DNA from: Piper betle
Lineage: Eukaryota > Streptophyta > Magnoliopsida > Piperales > Piperaceae
Assembly: GCA_033002965.1 (NCBI GenBank)
Contig: JAURVB010012639.1
Coordinates: 1 to 64,000, forward strand
DNA length: 64,000 nt
Reading direction: 5' to 3'
Shown here: piece after piece, positions 56,443-64,000 of the stretch
Numbering within the stretch: the stretch's first letter is position 1
Layout: the number at the start of each line of letters is the position of its first letter
Notes under the pieces: generated by a model
The model's database searches: none
What the model was told of the DNA's origin: nothing
Seen by the model: only the letters and a program-made list of their open reading frames with translations
Program-made: the position numbers and the translations under genes

Positions 56443-59400
56443 AAAAAGCAAGATATATGAATATTTAATTTTTAATTATGCAACATTAATTAATAATAAA
56501 GAGTATAGGATTCTTAGGATGATCAAGCTGGAAAACAACCACTTTGCCCACAGGCTTACGTCTCCATCTTCTTCCATTTTATAACATTTATTTGTTGCTA
56601 TTTATTCGAATGTCTTTTTATTAACTATTTAATTATTTAAGTGTTGATTATGAAAAGTCTTTGTCTAAGCTGGATCCCAAATTTTCCCAGCTGTGCAGCC
56701 CTGGTTGGTCAACGTCTCAATTATAATCCGGATGCCCATGTTCATATTTTTTTAAAAATTTCAACCATTTAATTTGACTGAATAAATTAGGAAATCATTT
56801 TTAATCTTTCTCTTGAGCAATCAGCTCTGTTAATATGTTCTCCATCAGCCCATGAAAAGAAACAAAAAATTAATTTTCAATTAAAATGGGTACTTTTTTA
56901 AGAGAAAAATTGGTTCATTTTAAAAATAACAATGGATAAATTTTTTTAGGTACCCTAATTTGCATTTGAATTGATGTGCAATTTCTAGGGATATAAACAA
57001 GCCAAACATATTCATAAATATTGTATATTTGGTTTAATCGGCTTGAACTCGTGTTTGTTAATTTTGCGTTCAAAAAAATATTTGGTTCGAAAAAAATAAC
57101 TCGTTAAACAACAAATAGAGCTTGAGCTAAGGAATATTTTGCTCGGCTTGGCTTGAAACTCGAGCTCTATGTGTTCAAAGTTGAAAAAATAATTGACTTG
57201 ACTCGGCGCGTTAATAATATTAAGGTCACATTAAATATATATAATGTTTGAAAGAAAATTTGATCTTATATAAGTCGAGCACGAGTCAAACACAAACATT
57301 TGTTCGGCTCGAAAATATATCGAGCCAAACATGAGTCATGTCCATATATCATGAATTTTGAACAAACTGCTCGACCCATTGCTCTTCAAGCACTCAAACA
57401 AGCTCAAATATATTTGTCAAAAATTATATCGAATTTAAAAGTATTCATACTCGGCCCGGTTTAGCTCATTTATATGCCTAGCAAGTTCTATGGTATGTCA
57501 TATGCACAATTTTTCTTTAAAAAAAAAGGGAAAACTCGCACGAATCTGAAAATAGTTATCACATTATAAATAATCAGATATCAACGACCAAGTAACAACT
57601 TTCATCTTAATTTTACGTTAAATATTATGTATTTATTTATCTAAGGAGATTGTATATTTTAATAGTCATTTTAATTTTACGTTAAAAAAATCAATTGATT
57701 TTGAATAAATTAAAAAAAATAATATGAGAAAAAAACCTTTAAGTAGTTATAGCTAACTCTGCTAACTAAAATATTATAATCATATCTGAATAGTTTATCA
57801 AGTAGTAACATAAAATGTGCATTCCATCTCGTTGACTACATTCTTAATCAGTGATAAGTATGAGTTTATTTAACGATAAAAAAGGATCAGTGTCGGCGGG
57901 TGCGTGCCCGAGTTGTGTGATTGCGTCCAGATTGATAAAAGTTCGAACAAACAAACAAACGGCGAGCGCGTGTTCTTATCCGACGTGGGCCCGTACACCT
58001 CAGCACACGTCCTGACGACATAGACAGCCGGCGGCAGCCTGCGATCAATGTGGGTCCAGCTGCTGATCCAATTTGAGTGGGGCCCACTAAATATTTCTTT
58101 ATGAATATACAAAATAATAATTTTTTTTTTGCATTTTCGAGTGAAAATTCATGGCATGATTTTTTTTAAAAAAAAACTCCCTAAGTGGTCCACAGTGGAA
58201 CATTTTTTGTTTATTTTTTTCCTCACAAAACGTTGGTTTAATTATACTTTAATTTATAGCCAGCAACAAGGCAACATATTAAACAGTGAAGAACCAATTT
58301 TTGTTTACAATTTTATTAAAGCAAGACAAGCAGTAAAATCTGGAAATCTATATTTTGGTTGTAGTAAACTAGTTTATTATTTTTAATATTTTTTTAAAAC
58401 AAAGATGTCATCTTCTATCTTTCATAGAATGCAATGCCTCCTACAAAAGAATGCAAAACAAGCAAAGTAATCTATATTATAAAAATAATTACTTGCATGA
58501 GGTCACCAATTGTTGTTTCAAAATGGGTTTTTTTTAAAAAATAAAAACTTGGAAAGGAAGCTATAAACCATTCAAACTGCCTTGTTTATTTTAATCTAAA
58601 CCAATCTATTCAAGTTAACTTGATTTCATGCATGTTTGTTCTTCAATTCCCAAGTATCTCAAGCACGAAAATTAATGTATGGGAAGAAACAATGGGAATT
58701 TGTATAATGCCAACAGTAGATCCTTGGAAGTATTTTCATTTTGAGTGTTGCCATTGCCTAGGTGGTGCCTTGTTGCCCACTTGCTTATATATATTCAATT
58801 ATCATATTATATGAATGGTTATGGAGAAACTTTGTATATTATACAACACTGATTATTTATACTTTCTCTTTATAATGTCTAATTTTTTAGTTCATTTTTA
58901 TTTATAAAAAAATGGTTAACCAAATTGATGATCATTTATGTATATTCTTATTTGTGTATAAAAATCACTTATATTCGCATGAGATGTGAGACTATCCTTT
59001 CTTTATATCTTATCATATAATTTATTTTTCTTAAAGTTATTAATGGGAGATATTTGCAATAGTGATCTTTTTCACACATGAAAAAAGATTAGATGTAAGG
59101 TCTTATAATTAATATTAACTAATTATAAGACCCAATAAATACCTAGATATATTACACAAAAGCACTTATTTATTACTTATAAAATTTTACAAATGTCATT
59201 GATGATATTCAATGAGTGATCTTTTAGTGATAACTAATCGGCTCTTACAACTATATTAGCGGTAAGACCTTCAAAAACATTATCACTATTTTTCCCCTAT
59301 AATCACATTCATATAAATAATATAAGAAGTGTAAAATATAAATAACCATATGATGAAGTCAAATTTTACTTCTTTTGTTTCAGACTGATTTATCTTATCT

Positions 59401-60619
59401 TGCTCAATTCCCCGCCGGCCACAAAACATGTCAGTATTCTTCTTCTTTGTCCTCTTTGTGACCTGCTTTATTCCTCTTTGTTTCGTCACGAAAGCCAATA
59501 TAATTACCTAAATAATGAGTGCCGGCTGGAAGAGATTGGCATCATTTTTCTTGTTCATAGAACGTAACAGATTGACAAATGTGCTTCCTTTGCAAGCTCC
59601 TTGTTTGGCGTGGTTGGAATCAGATGCCAGAAACATTCAAAGGGAAGGCAAGAAACCACCCCGAAAGAACCAAAATAACAAAGGAAAACGCGTTGCATGG
59701 ACAAAGAAGAAGACACAGTTTGCATGCAAAAACCTATTTCGAGTTGAAGTGCTTTACACTTAGTCAATTGAATGTCATCTTGCATATCCTGCCATGGGCA
59801 TTGCTGGGTTTCATAATTCAGAGCTGGGAAGAAGTTTCCCAGATCTCAACTTTTGTCATTCCCCATCACAGTTTGATATATATACACTAACTTGAATAAA
59901 CAAAGTTAGAACTCAACATTCTAGAGAACCCATATTTTTATTATAATTTATAAATTTAGGAGAAATCATATTTTTTAGAAACGAAAATTTGGTGCCATCC
60001 CCTCTTTTTGTGGCGGGGAGAAAAATTAAATTTATGAGAAATTAGTCATGAAAAGGGTCACGAAATTATCAAAAGGAGGTGATTTGTCTCGATCTTTTGG
60101 TGGCAAATGGTACCGAAATTTCCTATGGTGGCAAATGGACGAGATTTCAGTTCTATTTTTAATATCGGCTATTTTTCTTCTAAATTATAAATTAAAAATA
60201 AAGAGGCGTAATCCTAAAAAAATTAATTGTAACTCAAATTTCAATTAGAATTTTTTTCTGAAAAAGTCAAGAGATTCTATTGCCTGAATTTTCTCTAATT
60301 ACAAGGAAATACAGATTTAGTTACGAGATTAGACTTTAGATTCTGAAGCTATGTACTCTAATATGCTTGACCATTTTTATTTTTATTTTTAACAAAGCCG
60401 TGGAAATTCCTACTTCATTGACAAATGAGTTTAAATTCGAGTTGAGCTCAAAATTGGACAACATTTGGATGTAGCATCTAACGTTATAAGTTAATATTGC
60501 AATGAACAGATACAACAGAAAACAATAACCTCAATCAATTTCCTTTTGGAAAGATCAACACTTATAAAGTGAAAACTGCCATATACCCTCCCATGAACAT
60601 ATTATCTCCAAAGTAAAGT
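54729..60619. other. long AT-rich spacer with small elements, no gene
   Basis: 54729-54900 is the LRX leader and promoter side. 56190-56400 is a GC-rich island beside a TA microsatellite (56406-56437), with open frames on both strands but no domain. A hAT-like MITE lies at 56986-57480. A second GC-richer patch is at 57890-58085. A protein-like frame at 59515-59763 is rich in Lys/Arg and unrecognised. Nothing else is seen. Confidence 0.45.
56986..57480. mobile_element. hAT-like MITE with 8-bp target duplication
   Basis: 495 bp, starting TAGGGATATAAAC and ending ATTTATATGCCTA, an imperfect terminal inverted repeat. Flanks are GCAATTTC (56978-56985) and GCAAGTTC (57481-57488), matching in 7 of 8 bases. 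The interior has GGCTTGAACTCG, GCTCGGCTTGGCTTG and GGCTCGAAAATATATCGAGCC subterminal motifs typical of plant hAT derivatives. No transposase. Confidence 0.7.
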
Positions 60620-62382
60620 TGTAAAACGTGCGACCCGAGTTAATATTATATAATCAGCTGGCCGGTCGGGTTGACTATTTGTCTGAGTTGATTTAGCTTG
60701 CAGAACACATGTATGAGGCTGATGCCGACTGTGTATACGTGACATGAGCTTTTTTAATATCCGAATATACGATGATAGTGTCAGCTATATAGGAGCAGAT
60801 GACTTATTAATATGTAAGAGAGTATGCCTTGTTTATTTTATCTTGTCGAGTGGATCGTAGAATTATATTTAAGCCGTTGATCGTGTTAAGACGCATTGCT
60901 TAGATTTGTTGTTGGGTTGGTAGCTTTTAGAGTATGTCACTCGACGAATGTCGAGTTTGTTTTATTTTCTTTTTATATTTTGATTCGCGTCCATAATGTG
61001 TTTTTCACGCCTTGATAGCCCTTAAATAATTTTTAGAAGCTTTTTAAACACACTTTGCACCTAATTGGTTTGACCCTAAGTGTTAAAAAAAAGCCTAAAG
61101 TTGTCGACCACCTTCGCCTCTTCTGACCCACCCGACTAACCACCACCCCTAACAATCTTACCACCGCCGGCGAGCGACACCATCCGGTCACCCTCCTCTA
61201 TTCTTCTTCCTTCCATTCCCCCGCCCCCCCCCTAAACGACCGTCACAGCCTAGCCGACCCTTAGCATCCTTGTTCACCGCCGGTAGTGTGCCGCCGCCTA
61301 CCTCGCCTCCTGCTAGCTCCCACATTGACCAACCTCTTCCTCTTCTTCCCTTCCCCTCTCTTCGCCTTTCCTTTCCCTACTCACCACCACCCGATCGCCC
61401 TCCCTGCCATCCATGGTCGCCATCGGCTACATGTTGCCGCCGCCACTTGTGCCACCAGCCAGTGGCCGCCCAACCCACTCCCCCTTCCTAGCCCTACCCT
61501 AGCCTCCCTTCTCCTTGCTGTGTAGCTGCCACAACTGCCACCTTCCCCTTGGCAGCCGTAGCCTCCTCCGCCGCAGCCTTCTGGCCACTGCCGTCGGCTT
61601 TCCCTTAGGGTCACCAAGAGGTGCTTCCTTCACCCTTCTCCCTATTCTATTCAATGAATTTATGACCATGTCAAATGCATGTTTTTCATAATTTTGTTGA
61701 TACTAATGATGAATTTATAATAAAATTAGTGATGAAACTATTCTAAATTAGGATGTTTTACTATGTAAATTTTTGCAATTTAAAATGTGTTGGATGGTGG
61801 ATTCTTGCATCAGGTCTCTTAATGTAAAGAAAGAAAAAAATGCATGCTTACTAACACTTATCTTGTCCGTCATTAGATTATAATTGTTGATATTGCGATG
61901 GTTAATATGATTGAGGCAGTAACACATTATTAATTATTTGTCTTGAGTTGTAAGTGAGAAAGTACTTAGGGTATGAGTGATGTGAAACCTTGTGATTTAA
62001 ATCGATATTATTATGTAGATTGGTAGATCGATGTTAGAATTAAGGACCGATTTGTGTATATTAATTGCCCCACTTGTTATAAATAAAAGTGTTTGTTTAG
62101 TTAGTATTCTAGAATTCAATTAGCTATTTGTGATGGTTAAATAGCTTTGTGATGAAGGTTAGCATTAATTAATGAATCGATTGCCTCATCCATACTTTAT
62201 TAAAGTTTAAAATCTTAATATTTACTTTGATGTTTTTTTTAACTCTCTAATAACTTGTTGCTAATGATTCATAGATCTCTTGTGTATTAATCAAATGTTG
62301 AACTTGCTAAATCATGAAATGCATTTATTCTTATTGTTATTGACTGCATAACGAGAATTTTCTTTTATGTGGACTTGCTTGC

Positions 62383-62430
<48 letters not shown>

Positions 62431-64000
62431 TTAGTTATATGTATCATGTACTTCCCTTGTCTATTTAATTTATCACGTTGTCTTAGTTGTTGTCTATTAA
62501 TTCATTCATAATAGCATTCATACATCATATAGTTGGCATAGGCATTAGTGAGTAGTATTATTTGTATAGGTTCGGTGTAGGAGTTCATCGTCTAGGCGCG
62601 AGATCCTGCTTGAGTCTTCTACCAGGTCTGTTAGGACACGCCTCTTTGATTGTTATTCTATTCCATTGATGTTTTGTTTTATAAATCACAGGGCGTGTTA
62701 AGTAGTTGTTTTATCAGATCTCTCTTAACAAGGGTCATTTAAACATAATGTTCTTTTAGAATTAAAAACCTCGAGGATAAAATCTCTCGAGCTATTTTTA
62801 AAAACTCAGGTCCACCACAAGTAACCTTTGTGCCTATTTACATTATTCCCTTCCCAGTCCTATAAATATGATTTAGTCAAATTTTCTTGTGACCCGAGAG
62901 ATGGAGAAACTGAATTATACATACTATGAGAGGGCGCTTGTGTAAGTCACAATAAGCTCTAGATTGATGAGAGGGTCGTTCCATTCCTGAGGGAGGGATT
63001 GTGATAATTCCACGTGTTGAGCCTTCACACCCATGAGAGACATGGAGTAGACGAGTACTATTTTGTACAACGCCAGTCTTGACCTATGGCATCAAAGAAT
63101 ACTGATGGTGATTGCTTGAAAACATATCTGACTTTTATGCTCTAGGCCAAGTGAAATATGGAAGTTTAGAGAGGGCTTATGACATTGGTTTTCTCGAGAG
63201 TGAGACTTTTAAGAAAATGTCGAGAGTGGCACCATACTAGTCAGTTTTTGGGATGCCATCTGCTATACAGCTCGATGGCTCCTCAGTAGTTGCTCGTAGA
63301 GTGTTCAAATGAAGTTACATGATTGTTTTCTTTTACATGAGAGTTAGCTTTCATGTGTCAGTTTGATATTTAGTTATTTTTTAACCAGTAACATCCGTTA
63401 TTGACATTTTTCTACTATTAATATAGGTGAGGAACATGAGTGGGATATGTCGTTCTTGGCAGAGTAGTGATTGCTATTTGCACACACAGACTTGATGCGA
63501 CATGTATTGTTTGTTGTGTGATTTTGTCATGATGTGTTTATTTTATGTTGAAATGACTGAAATATTTTGCAATTGATATAATAGTTGTGATAGATGTGAT
63601 TAGCAAATGGGTCGAGACCCAACTTATAATAGTTATTGTTGTCATCGGTGATCATATGATGCTCTAAAAAATATATATTGTTGTTGTGATTTTATATTAT
63701 AATTAAACAAGTTGGCCTTTTATTGTACTTTTAAGAAAAATTCTATCTATTTTAATTTAAATATTTTTTCTAATTTTATTGTGATTTGATTGATTTTGAG
63801 TATGATTGATTGTCATGGCATTCACATAGCATCCTACTAGGTTTTGCATCTTGCTAAGTTTTGCATCTCATTCATTAATTGGTTGTGCATTATGGTATTT
63901 TTTTAAGTCTTAAGAGGCCTAGAGTGTCTATGTCCCTTTTACATAGGTTTTGATCGACCAACTTAATTGAAGTAAGATGTGGTTTGATCTACTATAACAA
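60620..64000 (+). mobile_element. diverged LTR of the same family, cut by window end
   Basis: Begins TGTAAAACGTGCGACCC and follows the young LTRs block by block: the ACATGTATGAGGCTGATGCC part (60707), the ATACGATGATAGTGTC part (60768), a GC-rich section (61100-61610), the GTCTTCTACCAGGTCTG block (62612), AGATGGAGAAAC (62902), the GGCTCCTCAGTAGT block (63270) and TGGGTCGAGACCCAA (63609). It reaches the stretch that precedes the LTR end (63940-64000) without completing it. It contains a TA microsatellite (62388-62426) where the young copies have a short TA run. Whether it is solo or part of a full element cannot be seen. Confidence 0.75.

Noticed and set aside
56198..56451. Frames in the GC-rich island beside a TA microsatellite
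   Set aside because: Open on both strands, include TATATA-coded Ile/Tyr runs, and show no domain.
1..64000. CRISPR arrays, bacterial operons, tRNA or rRNA genes
   Set aside because: The window is plant nuclear DNA; no array-like spaced repeats were seen, and I recognised no tRNA cloverleaf or rRNA sequence by eye. A tRNA scan would settle the last point.

Overview
The window is nuclear DNA of a flowering plant. It carries intron-containing genes of plant-only families (PLS-class PPR protein, leucine-rich repeat extensin, trihelix factor, MOT1 molybdate transporter, chloroplast FKBP, jacalin-related lectin, GT47 exostosin) spread thinly among AT-rich spacers, TA microsatellites, MITE-like elements and long LTRs. 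Two genes (LRX and trihelix) are very GC-rich while their neighbours are not. That contrast is typical of monocots, so a non-grass monocot is my best guess. The species is inference.

Layout. 1-3.75 kb is repeat DNA: a GC-rich stretch, a cluster of fold-back repeats, a GC-rich element next to a TA microsatellite, and a reversed LTR fragment. 5.5-6.7 kb (-) is a single-domain jacalin-related lectin with two one-base frame breaks. 9.0-9.8 kb (+) is a relic of a UPL7-like HECT ubiquitin ligase. 11.3-14.4 kb (+) is a GT47 glycosyltransferase with one frame break. 15.5-17.4 kb (-) is an intact PPR gene. 18.5-20.2 kb holds two abutting non-autonomous elements. 23.2-26.3 kb (-) is an intact ten-exon FKBP18-type gene. 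27.9-28.3 kb (+) is a small secreted-peptide-like gene, and 32.5-32.9 kb (-) a small plant protein of unknown function. 35.8-37.0 kb (-) is a trihelix gene whose DNA-binding domain is split over three frames by four one-base indels. 37.6-46.3 kb is an old LTR carrying two younger solo LTRs, each with a perfect 5-bp target duplication. 47.5-48.9 kb (+) is an intact MOT1-type transporter. 52.5-54.7 kb (-) is an LRX cell-wall gene with frame breaks in its extensin part. 57.0-57.5 kb is a hAT-like MITE. 60.6 kb to the window edge is another copy of the LTR family.

The genes do not form a pathway; each appears to be its own transcription unit, with TATA boxes visible for four. Two themes run through the window. 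First, single-base gains or losses, mostly in G/C runs, break four otherwise well-preserved genes, which points to consensus errors in the assembly rather than gene death. Second, a palindrome built on TTGACTCG...CGAGTCAA sits at the edge of GC-rich segments in the LTR family, in the fold-back cluster and in other elements, suggesting that several repeat families share one module.
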